Program-made: the position numbers and the translations under genes
DNA from: Bacteroidota bacterium
GTDB taxonomy: Bacteria > Bacteroidota > Bacteroidia > Bacteroidales > Prolixibacteraceae
DNA length: 64,000 bases
Assembly: GCA_024278975.1 (NCBI GenBank)
Contig: JAJRSD010000080.1
Span: 1-64,000, forward strand
Direction: 5' to 3'
Shown here: positions 8,742-17,532 of the stretch, piece after piece
How the letters are laid out: each line of letters begins with the position of its first letter
Numbering within the stretch: the stretch's first letter is position 1
The notes under the pieces: generated by a model
Told to the model about the DNA's origin: nothing
Database searches by the model: none
The model's input: only the letters and a program-made list of their open reading frames with translations

Positions 8742-9737
8742 ATGGAACAAGCTGTTGATATTAAAGAATTGAATGAAAGAATTCAGAGAGAGAGTTCGTT
8801 TGTTGACATGGTAACCATGGAGATGGGCAAAGTAATTATTGGGCAAAAACATTTGGTCGAAAGTTTACTAATTGGTCTGCTTTCTAACGGACACATTCTT
8901 TTAGAAGGAGTTCCGGGACTGGCAAAAACACTGGCAATCAGTTCGCTGGCAAAAACAATTAGTGCAAAGTTTTCGCGTATTCAGTTTACACCAGATTTAC
9001 TTCCGGCCGACTTGTTGGGAACAATGATTTACAGTCAGAAAAAAGAGGAATTCACCATTAAAAAAGGACCAATTTTTGCCAACTTTGTTTTGGCAGACGA
9101 GATTAACCGTGCGCCCGCAAAAGTACAATCGGCACTGTTAGAAGCCATGCAGGAACGCCAGGTTACAATTGGCGATACAACTTTTAAATTAGATGCACCT
9201 TTTTTGGTAATGGCAACGCAAAACCCTATCGAACAGGAAGGTACATATCCGTTACCTGAAGCACAGGTTGACCGTTTTATGATGAAAGTGGTAATTAATT
9301 ATCCCACAAAAGAGGAGGAGAAACAGATTATCAACCAAAACCTTTTAAAGAGTTTCCCCGAGACTTCAACAATTTTAAAAGCTGAAGATATTTTAAAAGC
9401 ACGCGATGTTGTAAAAGATGTTTATATGGACGAAAAAATTCAGAAATATATTATCGACATTGTTTTTGCAACACGCGAACCTGCCGATTATAATTTGGAG
9501 AAATATACCGAAATGATTTCGTACGGAGCTTCTCCAAGGGCAGGAATTAGTCTGGCACAGGCATCAAAAGCTTATGCATTTATTAAGCGTCGAGGGTATG
9601 TAATTCCGGAAGATGTTCGCGCTGTTTGTGCCGATGTTTTACGCCACAGAATTGGGTTGAGCTACGAGGCAGAAGCAAACAACATAACATCGGAAGAGGT
9701 AATTACCGATATTTTGAACGCAGTTGAAGTTCCTTAA
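8742..9737 (+). CDS. MoxR-family AAA+ ATPase
   Basis: A 331-residue AAA+ ATPase of the MoxR group. Walker A GVPGLAKT is at residues 56-63, Walker B LADE at 117-120, and the sensor/arginine-finger region ATQNPIEQEGTYPLPEAQ around 165. MoxR proteins act as metal-dependent chaperone ATPases that work with VWA-domain partners at the membrane. It heads a co-directional run of DUF58 and Bat genes, the standard Bacteroidota arrangement, so its partners are most likely the BatA/BatB VWA proteins. The length matches the family. Confidence 0.96.
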   Translation: MEQAVDIKELNERIQRESSFVDMVTMEMGKVIIGQKHLVESLLIGLLSNGHILLEGVPGLAKTLAISSLAKTISAKFSRIQFTPDLLPADLLGTMIYSQKKEEFTIKKGPIFANFVLADEINRAPAKVQSALLEAMQERQVTIGDTTFKLDAPFLVMATQNPIEQEGTYPLPEAQVDRFMMKVVINYPTKEEEKQIINQNLLKSFPETSTILKAEDILKARDVVKDVYMDEKIQKYIIDIVFATREPADYNLEKYTEMISYGASPRAGISLAQASKAYAFIKRRGYVIPEDVRAVCADVLRHRIGLSYEAEANNITSEEVITDILNAVEVP

Positions 9738-9810
9738 AGTGAATGAGTAATTACGTAAATGTGGGTTGCTTCAACTTTAAACTTGAAACCCGGAACTTGA
9801 AACTCTTTTC

Positions 9811-10689
9811 ATGGAAACAGCAGATTTATTAAAAAAGGTACGGAAGATTGAGATAAAGACACGTGGACTGTCGCGGAATATTTTTGCCGGCGAGTACCAC
9901 AGCGCTTTCAAGGGGCGTGGAATGGCGTTTTCGGAAGTTCGCGAATACCAGTTTGGCGACGATATACGAAACATTGACTGGAATGTTACCGCCAGATACA
10001 GCACCCCGTACATAAAAGTTTTTGAAGAGGAACGCGAACTTACAGTGATGCTTCTAATTGATGTAAGCGGCTCGCGCGATTTTGGCTCTTTCGAAATGAT
10101 GAAAAAGAGTGTTATTACCGAAATCTCAGCAGTGCTCTCTTTTTCAGCAATTCAGAATAACGATAAAATTGGGGTGATTTTCTTTTCCGATATCATCGAA
10201 AAATTTATTCCACCAAAAAAAGGAAAAAGTCATATATTAAGAATCATTCGCGAATTGATTGATTTTCGACCCGAAGAAAAAGGAACTGACATTACCGAAG
10301 CAATTCGATATTTTACAAATGTCATAAAAAAACGTTGCACTGCTTTTCTGATTTCCGACTTTATGGACGATAATAAAGAGTTGGAAATGGCACTTTCGAT
10401 AGCCAATAACAAACACGATATTGTTGCTCTGAAAATATACGACAAACGAGAAACTACACTACCATCGATTGGTATGATTAAGTTGAAAGATGCAGAAACT
10501 GGGTCGTATGTTTGGGTAAACAGCAGCTCGCGGAAAACACGAAAAATTTATGGCGACTGGTGGATAAATCACTCGGGAGAACTCGACCGGATGTTTAAAA
10601 AATGTGGTGTCGATTACGCATCGATAAACACCAGCGAAGACTACGTAAAATCGTTAATGAGTTTATTTAAAAGACGGGCATTAAAATAG
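9811..10689 (+). CDS. DUF58 domain protein (VWA-like), Bat operon
   Basis: A 292-residue cytoplasmic protein with the DUF58 signature segment YQFGDDIRNIDWNVTARY near residues 46-63. A VWA-like MIDAS motif DVSGS follows at residues 84-88 (D-x-S-x-S). DUF58 proteins almost always accompany MoxR and are thought to be its adaptor or client. The 73-base gap after moxR holds a low-complexity repeat (CTTTAAACTTGAAACCCGG) of the kind found elsewhere in this window. The next gene follows after 6 bases, indicating one operon. Confidence 0.94.
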   Translation: METADLLKKVRKIEIKTRGLSRNIFAGEYHSAFKGRGMAFSEVREYQFGDDIRNIDWNVTARYSTPYIKVFEEERELTVMLLIDVSGSRDFGSFEMMKKSVITEISAVLSFSAIQNNDKIGVIFFSDIIEKFIPPKKGKSHILRIIRELIDFRPEEKGTDITEAIRYFTNVIKKRCTAFLISDFMDDNKELEMALSIANNKHDIVALKIYDKRETTLPSIGMIKLKDAETGSYVWVNSSSRKTRKIYGDWWINHSGELDRMFKKCGVDYASINTSEDYVKSLMSLFKRRALK

Positions 10690-10695
10690 AAACGA

Positions 10696-11733
10696 ATGAA
10701 GTTGAAATTAAATATATTATTCATTTTACTGCTGATTATGGTTTCGGGAGTTGCCAATGCACAACGTATAAAAGCAACTGCGAGACTCGATTCAACAAAT
10801 ATTTTATTGGGCGACCAAATTAAACTTTTTCTGGAAATAGACCATCCGAAAAATGTTAAAGTTGAATTTCCACAAATCCCCGATTCTCTAAACCAGGGGT
10901 TAATTGAAGTTTTAGGCCGCTCGGGAATCGACACTTTTGAAGTTGACAACAAGGAATTAATTAAACAGATTCAGAGTTATACAATAACATGTTTCGATAG
11001 TGGCAGCTACCGTATTTCGCCCAAATGGTTTAAAATAGATATCAGCGGACAAGTTGATTCAATCCCCACAAACGGTGTTACACTCAATGTGTTTACAATG
11101 CAAATTGACACAACAAAGGGACCAACCGACATAAAAATGCCCTACGAAGCACCACTCACTTTAAAAGAGGTTACACCATATATTTTAGGAGTAATTTTAA
11201 TTGGTGCTATTATTTTTCTGATTCTCTATTCAATTAAAAGAAAGAAAAATAACAAGCCAATTTTTGCACGTCCTAAAAAGCCAAAAGAGCCGGCATATAT
11301 TGTTGCCATGCGCGAACTCGACCGAATTAAAAGAGAGAAAATATGGCAAAAAGGAAAACAGAAACAGTACCACAGCGAAATAACAGGAGCACTGCGGGTA
11401 TATATCGAAGACCGATTTGAAATTCCGGCAATGGAACAAACTTCAGATGAAATTATTGAAAGTTTCAGCAATAGTAAAAATTTATTGAGTGACAAATTGT
11501 TTATCAAGTTAAGTCAAACTTTAAAACTTGCCGATTTGGTAAAATTTGCAAAATACAAGCCACTTCCCGACGATGATAGTTCGTCGTTAACAAATGCCTA
11601 TAATTTTGTAACCGAGACAAAAAAAGAGGAGAAAAAGGCAGAAGAAAAGAGTGAACCCAATAATAATATTAGAGAAAATAAAATAGAGAGTAATACTGAT
11701 AAAGATTTAAATAAATTAGACAAGGATGTTTGA
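10696..11733 (+). CDS. BatD-like membrane protein, Bat operon
   Basis: A 345-residue protein with a signal peptide (ending VANAQ at about residue 23), an extracytoplasmic beta-rich domain of about 130 residues similar in kind to BatD N-terminal domains, one transmembrane helix (ILGVILIGAIIFLILYSI, about residues 157-174), and a cytoplasmic charged helical region. It ends in a low-complexity K/E/N-rich tail. It sits between the DUF58 gene and batA, overlapping batA by 8 bases. In Bacteroidota this position is occupied by an unnamed short BatD-like gene; I infer a periplasmic-facing component of the MoxR/Bat complex. Confidence 0.78.
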   Translation: MKLKLNILFILLLIMVSGVANAQRIKATARLDSTNILLGDQIKLFLEIDHPKNVKVEFPQIPDSLNQGLIEVLGRSGIDTFEVDNKELIKQIQSYTITCFDSGSYRISPKWFKIDISGQVDSIPTNGVTLNVFTMQIDTTKGPTDIKMPYEAPLTLKEVTPYILGVILIGAIIFLILYSIKRKKNNKPIFARPKKPKEPAYIVAMRELDRIKREKIWQKGKQKQYHSEITGALRVYIEDRFEIPAMEQTSDEIIESFSNSKNLLSDKLFIKLSQTLKLADLVKFAKYKPLPDDDSSSLTNAYNFVTETKKEEKKAEEKSEPNNNIRENKIESNTDKDLNKLDKDV

Positions 11734-12721
11734 AGGATTAACATTTAAAAACCCTGAACTGTTCTACCTGCTTTTGGTAATTATACCAATGGCTGCGTGG
11801 TATATTTTCAGGCAGAAACGAAATACTGCCAGCATCCAGGTTTCGTCAACTGCATCGGTATTTAAAGCTCCAAAAACCATAAGACACTATTTTCGTCATT
11901 TGGTTTTTCTATTCCAAATGGTTGCCATTGCATTTTTTGTGATTGTACTTGCTCGTCCCCAGTCATCGCGGAATTGGGAGAATGTTACAACCGAAGGAAT
12001 CGACATAATTATTGCATTGGATATTTCGAGTAGTATGCTTGCCCGCGACTTTTCGCCCGACCGTTTAGAAGCTGCAAAAAATGTGGCGATGGAATTTATA
12101 TCGGGACGCGAATACGATAGAATGGGACTGGTTGTTTTTGCCGGTGAAGCATTTACACAGTGTCCGCTAACAACCGACCGTGCCGTTTTGCTGAACCTGT
12201 TTAAAGATATCCACAGCGGAATGATTGAAGATGGAACTGCCATTGGAAACGGGCTGGCAACAGCAGTTTCGCGAATTAAAGACAGCGAAGCAATTAGTCG
12301 CGTGGTAATTCTTTTAACCGATGGCGAAAATAACCGTGGCGAAGTAGCACCGGTAACTGCTGCCGAAATTGCCAAAACTTTCGGGATACGTGTTTATACA
12401 GTTGGTGTCGGAACAATCGGGACTGCCCCCTACCCCGTTCAAACACAATTTGGTATTCAGTTGCGAGATATGGAAGTTAAAATCGACGAAAAAACATTGC
12501 AGGAAATTTCGGATATAACCGATGGCAGATATTTTAGGGCAACCAGCAATTCGAAACTGGAAGATATTTATAAGGAGATCGACCAATTGGAAAAATCGAA
12601 AATAGAGGTACATGAATTTAGTAGAAAATCGGAGGAATTTTTACCGTTTGCACTTCTTGGAGCCCTGTTTTTAATAGCGAGTTTATTTTTTAGAGTAACC
12701 ATTTTTAGAAGTATCCCATAA
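11726..12721 (+). CDS. batA: BatA, VWA-domain membrane protein
   Basis: A 331-residue protein: two N-terminal transmembrane helices (about residues 12-28 and 58-78), a VWA domain from about 90 to 290 with the MIDAS motif DISSS at 99-103, then a C-terminal helix (FALLGALFLIASLFF). This is the canonical BatA/BatB topology, with the metal-binding VWA domain outside the cytoplasm. Bat proteins were linked to aerotolerance in Bacteroides; their exact task is still unclear. The gene overlaps its upstream neighbour by 8 bases and is followed by batB one base later, so translation is coupled. Confidence 0.93.
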   Translation: MFEGLTFKNPELFYLLLVIIPMAAWYIFRQKRNTASIQVSSTASVFKAPKTIRHYFRHLVFLFQMVAIAFFVIVLARPQSSRNWENVTTEGIDIIIALDISSSMLARDFSPDRLEAAKNVAMEFISGREYDRMGLVVFAGEAFTQCPLTTDRAVLLNLFKDIHSGMIEDGTAIGNGLATAVSRIKDSEAISRVVILLTDGENNRGEVAPVTAAEIAKTFGIRVYTVGVGTIGTAPYPVQTQFGIQLRDMEVKIDEKTLQEISDITDGRYFRATSNSKLEDIYKEIDQLEKSKIEVHEFSRKSEEFLPFALLGALFLIASLFFRVTIFRSIP

Positions 12722-12722
12722 T

Positions 12723-13763
12723 ATGGAAATGTTTAGGTTCGGAAATATAGAGTATTTATGGGGATTATTAATAATTCCGCTACTGACCTTCTTTTATATT
12801 TGGTCGCGAATTGCCAGAAAAAGAGCACTGCGCAAATTTGGTCACGAGAATATTTTGAAGGAGTTAATGCCCTATTCATCGAAAAACAGACCGTTTATAA
12901 AGTTTTTTATTTTAATGTTATCGCTTGCTTTTTTTATTGGAGGAATTGCACGCCCACAGTTTGGGTCGAAACTAAAAAAGGTAAAACGCGAAGGTGTTGA
13001 ACTGATGATTGCACTCGATGTATCGAACAGTATGATGGCAGAAGATATTAAGCCAAACCGTTTGGAACGCGCCAAACGTGCAATCTCCCGTTTGGTTGAC
13101 CGATTAAAAGACGATAAAATAGGACTGATAGTTTTTGCCGGCGATGCATACACACAGTTACCAATTACCAGCGATTACAATTCGGCAAAACTATTTTTAA
13201 ATTCGGTGAATACGCAAATTGTACCCAAACAGGGAACGGCAATTGGTTCGGCAATTAATCTGGCTATTCGCTCGTTTACACCAAGCGGAGAAGCAAATAA
13301 AGCCATTATAATAATTACCGATGGCGAAAACCATGAAGACGATGCCATTTCGGCGGCAGAAGCAGCAGTTGAAAACGGAATAATTGTACATACAATTGGA
13401 ATGGGATTGCCGTCGGGCTCGCCAATTCCGATACTGCGTAACGGACAAAAAGACTACCTGAAAGACCGCGATGGAAAAGTTGTTGTAACAAAACTAAACG
13501 AGCAGATGCTTGAACAAATTGCAGTTGCCGGAGATGGAATTTATGTGAGAGCAAACAATGCACAAGTTGGGCTGAGTGCACTTTTCGATGAGATAAACAA
13601 AATGGAAAAACAGGAGATGGACACACGTATTTATTCGGAATACGACGACCAGTTTCAATACTTTTTTGCCATTGGTTTATTACTGCTACTATTTGAATTT
13701 GTTATTCTCGACAGGAAAAACAGGTATTTTATAAATGTGAGGTTGTTTGGTCAGAATAAATAG
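12723..13763 (+). CDS. batB: BatB, VWA-domain membrane protein
   Basis: A 346-residue paralogue of the preceding gene with the same layout: two N-terminal membrane helices, a VWA domain with MIDAS DVSNS at residues 99-103 and TDGENHEDDA downstream, and a final membrane helix before NRYFINVRLFGQNK. It is expected to pair with BatA in the membrane and be acted on by MoxR. It starts one base after batA stops; batC follows after 22 bases. Confidence 0.93.
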   Translation: MEMFRFGNIEYLWGLLIIPLLTFFYIWSRIARKRALRKFGHENILKELMPYSSKNRPFIKFFILMLSLAFFIGGIARPQFGSKLKKVKREGVELMIALDVSNSMMAEDIKPNRLERAKRAISRLVDRLKDDKIGLIVFAGDAYTQLPITSDYNSAKLFLNSVNTQIVPKQGTAIGSAINLAIRSFTPSGEANKAIIIITDGENHEDDAISAAEAAVENGIIVHTIGMGLPSGSPIPILRNGQKDYLKDRDGKVVVTKLNEQMLEQIAVAGDGIYVRANNAQVGLSALFDEINKMEKQEMDTRIYSEYDDQFQYFFAIGLLLLLFEFVILDRKNRYFINVRLFGQNK

Positions 13764-13785
13764 TGATACTCAATACTAAAAGAAA

Positions 13786-14607
13786 ATGAAACAAATAATA
13801 ATATTATCTCTATTAATCTCACTATCCGTTACTGTTTTTGCACAGAACGAACGGAAGTTTGTACGCAACGGCAATAAGCTTTTTATGGAAGCCGTTAGCG
13901 ATACTACACAAACAGACACAGTGAAATATAGCAATGCTGAAACTGAATACCGTAAAGCACTCAACAAAAAACCAACCGATTTAAAATGGGACTACAACCT
14001 TGCTGATGCAATGTATAAACAGCAGCGTTTCGAAGAATCTGCCGGAAAATTTGAGGAGCTGGGAGAGAAAATGGAAACACCGGAAGACAAAGCACGTGCA
14101 TATCATAATTTGGGAAACAGCCAGTTGATGCAAAAAAAGTTGGACGAGAGTATTGAATCTTATAAAAAAGCATTACGCCAAAATCCATCCGATTTAGACA
14201 CAAAATACAATCTTGCTTACGCTCAACAAATGAAAAAGAAAAAAGAGGAACAAGATAAAAAAGACAAAAAAAATAAGGATAAAAACAAAGATAAGGATAA
14301 AAACAAAGATAAGGATAAGGATAAAGACAAGGACAAGAACAAAAACGATAAGAACAAGGATAATCAAGATAAAAATAAAGACAAACAAGATAAGCAAGAC
14401 AAAAAGAATCAGGACCAGAACAAAGATAAAAACAAACAAAATAAGGACGAACAGCAAAAACAGCAACCTCAGCAAAATAAAATATCGAAGCAAGATGCAG
14501 AGCAGTTGCTGCAAGCTTTACAAAACGATGAACGTAAAATTCAGGACAAAGTAAAAAAAGAGAAAGCCGCTAAAGCAAAACGAACGAGAACAGAAAAAGA
14601 GTGGTAA
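13786..14607 (+). CDS. batC: BatC, TPR protein with a long K/D/N-rich tail
   Basis: A 273-residue protein with a signal peptide (MKQIIILSLLISLSVTVFAQ), two or three TPR units between about residues 45 and 145 (YNLADAMYKQQRFEESAGKF, YHNLGNSQLMQKKLDESIES), then about 80 residues made almost only of K, D, N and Q. The end returns to a helical segment (DAEQLLQALQNDERKIQDK) ahead of a basic terminus, as in other BatC proteins. TPRs imply a scaffold role in the Bat complex outside the inner membrane. The low-complexity tail is coded by many AAA, AAC and GAT codons and is likely to vary in length. Confidence 0.9.
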   Translation: MKQIIILSLLISLSVTVFAQNERKFVRNGNKLFMEAVSDTTQTDTVKYSNAETEYRKALNKKPTDLKWDYNLADAMYKQQRFEESAGKFEELGEKMETPEDKARAYHNLGNSQLMQKKLDESIESYKKALRQNPSDLDTKYNLAYAQQMKKKKEEQDKKDKKNKDKNKDKDKNKDKDKDKDKDKNKNDKNKDNQDKNKDKQDKQDKKNQDQNKDKNKQNKDEQQKQQPQQNKISKQDAEQLLQALQNDERKIQDKVKKEKAAKAKRTRTEKEW

Positions 14608-14624
14608 GAAAGAAAAGAAGTAGT

Positions 14625-14700
14625 AAGTAATTAGTATTGAGTAATTAGTATTGAGTAATTAGTATTGGAACCCGAAACTCGGAACTCGGAACTTTAAACT
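14625..14700 (+). repeat. Intergenic tandem words between batC and batD
   Basis: About three copies of a 14-base word (GAGTAATTAGTATT and variants) are followed by two or three copies of an AACTCGG-type word. The sequence is non-coding and lies in the 114-base gap of the bat operon. Similar word-type tandem repeats occur in other gaps of this window. Confidence 0.7.
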
Positions 14701-14721
14701 ATATTCGCAGATATTTATAAA

Positions 14722-16539
14722 ATGATAAAAAGACTAATAATATATACTTTCCTATTTTGCATGGCAATTGGAGTGCAGGCTCAAGAAACACGGTTTGTAA
14801 TGTCGGCATCGAATGCCGTTGAAATGGGGAAACAATTCAGGTTGAGTTTTTCACTTAACGAACGAGGTGGCAAAATAAAACTACCACCCGGATTAAGTAA
14901 CAACTTCGACATTTTAATGGGACCAAGTACCGGGCAGTCAACTAGTGTTCGAATTATTAACGGGAAAAGTACCCGGACAGTAAACTACTCGTACACTTAT
15001 ATACTACGTGCAAAAAAAGAGGGCGATTTTGAAATAAGACCAGCCTCTGTTGAAGTTAAAGGGAAAATTATAGAATCTAATTCGCTCAATATTAAAGTTG
15101 TAAAGCCACAATCGAAACCTGCACAAACTCAAACTAACACTAAAAATTTGGGAAGTACAAATGTTGACCTCGGGAAAGACAACATTTTTGCACGAGTAGT
15201 TATGAGCAAACGAAATGTATATCGGGGCGAACAAATTATTGCAACTGTTAAATTATATGTTAATCCAAATATTCCAATTGCCGGATTCGATGAAGTAAAC
15301 CTGCCAACCTACGAAGGTTTTTACACACAAGATATTAAGATTCCACAGCAGGTAAGTTTTAAGCGCGAAGTTTATAACGATAAAATATATCAGGTTGGGG
15401 TTTTGAAAAAAACAATTCTCTTTCCACAGCAAAACGGAAAACTTACTATTAAACCATTTACCATGGCACTGCTTGTTCAGCAGCAAGTAAGAGCACGCAG
15501 CTTTTTCGATGATTTTTTCAGTACACACCGCACTGTAAAAACCCGGTTAACTAGTTCTACAGTTACAATTAATGTAAAAGATTTGCCAACTCAACCTGCA
15601 AATTTCATGGGTGGTGTGGGTAATTTCAATGTTAACTCGAGTATTAGCAGCAACGAAGCAACAACAAACGATGCGGTTACGTTAACAGTTAAAATTAACG
15701 GAACCGGAAATATCAGATTAATAAAAACTCCGGAACTAACTTTGCCTTCCGACTTTGAAGTTTACGATCCTCGCTCGACTGACAATGTTCGAACAACTGC
15801 CAACGGAGCAACCGGCACAAAAACTGTTGAATACCTTTTTCAGCCTCGTTTTGAAGGCGACTATACAATTCCGGCAATTAAATTTGCATATTTTAATCCG
15901 GCAACCGGAAAGTATATTACCAAATCGACACAAGAATATAAACTGCATGTTACAAAAGGAGACGAAGAGCAATCGACAACCGTAATCAGTTCGCTCCGAA
16001 AAGAGGATGTTCACTTAATAGGAAAAGATATTAGATTTATCAAACAAGGAGATTCTCAACTAAGAGTTAAAGGACACACATTCTTCGGAACAACATGGTT
16101 TTATTTGGTATATATTATAAGTGCATTGCTGTTTTTAATCATTTTTATTGTTTACAGAAAGAAGGCAAAAGAGAATGCAAACATTGCTTTGGTACGGAAT
16201 AAAAGAGCAAACAGCGTAGCAAAAAAACGATTAAAAGCAGCGGCTGGTTATATGAAACAGAATAACAACGAAGCTTTCCACGATGAATTATTAAAAGCAT
16301 TTTTAGGATATTTAAGCGATAAACTGGGAATTCCGGTTGCAGATTTAAATCGCGAATCGGCAGTTGCAAAATTACAGGAACGAGGTGTTACACAAGAAGT
16401 AATAGACGATTATATTGAAGTAATTGAGCATTGCGAATTTGCAAGATACGCACCCGCAGAAGGTTCGGAAGCTCGCAGCGAACTATACAAAAAGGCAGAA
16501 TATACAATGAGTAGGTTTGAGAAACAGATAAAAAAGTGA
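14722..16539 (+). CDS. batD: BatD, large extracytoplasmic Bat protein
   Basis: A 605-residue protein with a signal peptide (cleavage after GVQAQ near residue 21), a long beta-rich extracytoplasmic region of several Ig-like domains typical of BatD (including FFDDFFS near residue 258), one transmembrane helix around residues 457-477, and a cytoplasmic helical tail of about 125 residues. The tail ends in the pattern FARYAP...YKKAEYTMSRFE that is also seen in the short BatD-like protein of this operon. It is expected to be the periplasmic partner of BatA and BatB. Confidence 0.92.
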   Translation: MIKRLIIYTFLFCMAIGVQAQETRFVMSASNAVEMGKQFRLSFSLNERGGKIKLPPGLSNNFDILMGPSTGQSTSVRIINGKSTRTVNYSYTYILRAKKEGDFEIRPASVEVKGKIIESNSLNIKVVKPQSKPAQTQTNTKNLGSTNVDLGKDNIFARVVMSKRNVYRGEQIIATVKLYVNPNIPIAGFDEVNLPTYEGFYTQDIKIPQQVSFKREVYNDKIYQVGVLKKTILFPQQNGKLTIKPFTMALLVQQQVRARSFFDDFFSTHRTVKTRLTSSTVTINVKDLPTQPANFMGGVGNFNVNSSISSNEATTNDAVTLTVKINGTGNIRLIKTPELTLPSDFEVYDPRSTDNVRTTANGATGTKTVEYLFQPRFEGDYTIPAIKFAYFNPATGKYITKSTQEYKLHVTKGDEEQSTTVISSLRKEDVHLIGKDIRFIKQGDSQLRVKGHTFFGTTWFYLVYIISALLFLIIFIVYRKKAKENANIALVRNKRANSVAKKRLKAAAGYMKQNNNEAFHDELLKAFLGYLSDKLGIPVADLNRESAVAKLQERGVTQEVIDDYIEVIEHCEFARYAPAEGSEARSELYKKAEYTMSRFEKQIKK

Positions 16540-16555
16540 GCAGGTAGAAAGTTTT

Positions 16556-16722
16556 CAGTCGCAGTGGCAGTTTGCAGTAATATAAATAGTGAACAGTCGC
16601 AGTGGCAGTTTGCAGTAATATAAATAGTGAACAGTCGCAGTCTCGGTTTGCAGTAATAGAATAGTGAACAGTCGCAGTCTCGGTTTGCAGGGAAGAATAG
16701 CGTATTGAACAGTCGCAATTTT
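16556..16722 (+). repeat. 38-bp tandem repeat between batD and batE
   Basis: Four full units and a partial fifth, at 16556-16593, 16594-16631, 16632-16668, 16669-16709 and from 16710. Each begins CAGTCGCAGT and ends near TAGTGAA. Units 1 and 2 are identical; 3 and 4 carry a TCTCGG variant and small indels. There are no unique spacers between units, so this is not a CRISPR. Open frames across it (16410-16830, minus strand) are by-products of the repeat. Confidence 0.9.
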
Positions 16723-16744
16723 GAAGTAAAAAAAAGTTATTAAA

Positions 16745-17521
16745 ATGAAGGCAAAAAAATACATATACAAATACATATTAATTCTTATAGGAATTCTCCT
16801 TTCGGTAAATTCGTTTGCACAGGAAACCAATGCTCAACTTTGGGAAAAAGCCAACGCGTACTACACAACAGAAGAGTACCAGCAGGCAGTTTCTATTTAC
16901 GAACAAATTGTTGACAGTGGCGAAGAGTCAGCTAAACTCTACTTTAATTTAGGAAATGCCTATTATAAAACGGGTGATGTTAATAATGCCATTTTATTTT
17001 TCGAACGCGCAAAAGTACTTGCCCCAAACGATGCCGACATCGACTTTAATTTGAGCATTGCCAACCAGTTTGTTGTAACAAAAATAGAAGAACTCCCACA
17101 ACCATTTTTTGCACGTTGGAGAACTTCAACCATCGATAAATATCCGGCAGACACATGGTCGGCAATAAGTATCGGCTCATTCCTACTGTTTTTAATTTTC
17201 CTCGGTCTATTTATCTTTAGCAGAAGAAGCTCGATAAAACGTATTGCATTTTGGATTGGAATAATAACTGTAGTTTTCTCAGGCTTTACCTTTTCGTTTG
17301 CCAACCAGCAGAAAAAGGATATTAAAAACCGAAATCACGCCATCGTATTTTGTCCGCGGGTTACTGTTAAAAGCTCACCAACACAAACCGGCACCGATCT
17401 GTTTTTAATTTACGAAGGCTTAAAAATAGAAATTACCGACAGTTTAAATACCTGGACCGAAATTAAACTTGCCGACGGAAACGAAGGCTGGCTGCCCGAT
17501 TCGTGTATTGTAAAAATTTAA
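16745..17521 (+). CDS. batE: BatE, TPR and SH3-like membrane protein
   Basis: A 258-residue protein. It has a signal peptide (to about SFAQE, residue 27), TPR units at about 30-105 (YYTTEEYQQAVSIYEQIV; YFNLGNAYYKTGDVNNAILF), two membrane helices at about 138-158 and 165-182, and a C-terminal SH3b-like domain (VTVKSSPTQTGTDLF ... EGWLPDSCIVKI). This is the standard BatE design. It closes the bat run; a nuclease-like gene begins 11 bases after its stop. Confidence 0.92.
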   Translation: MKAKKYIYKYILILIGILLSVNSFAQETNAQLWEKANAYYTTEEYQQAVSIYEQIVDSGEESAKLYFNLGNAYYKTGDVNNAILFFERAKVLAPNDADIDFNLSIANQFVVTKIEELPQPFFARWRTSTIDKYPADTWSAISIGSFLLFLIFLGLFIFSRRSSIKRIAFWIGIITVVFSGFTFSFANQQKKDIKNRNHAIVFCPRVTVKSSPTQTGTDLFLIYEGLKIEITDSLNTWTEIKLADGNEGWLPDSCIVKI

Positions 17522-17532
17522 AAAGCTACATC

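Noticed and set aside
14194-14514. Minus-strand frame very rich in L, F, V and I that looks like a membrane protein
   Set aside because: It is the antisense of the K/D/N-rich batC tail, and lysine and aspartate codons read backwards as hydrophobic ones.
16556-16722. Possible CRISPR array between batD and batE
   Set aside because: Units of about 38 bases abut each other with no unique spacers, and no cas genes are in the window.
16410-16830. Two minus-strand frames rich in C, F and R
   Set aside because: They simply translate the 38-bp tandem repeat and overlap batD and batE coding sequence.
8742-17521. MoxR-VWA-TPR cluster as a possible defence or new system
   Set aside because: Order and domain content are those of the well-known Bacteroidota moxR-DUF58-bat operon.
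17503-17532. Earlier GTG start for the NYN-domain gene
   Set aside because: It lies inside batE, and the NYN domain begins directly after the ATG at 17533.
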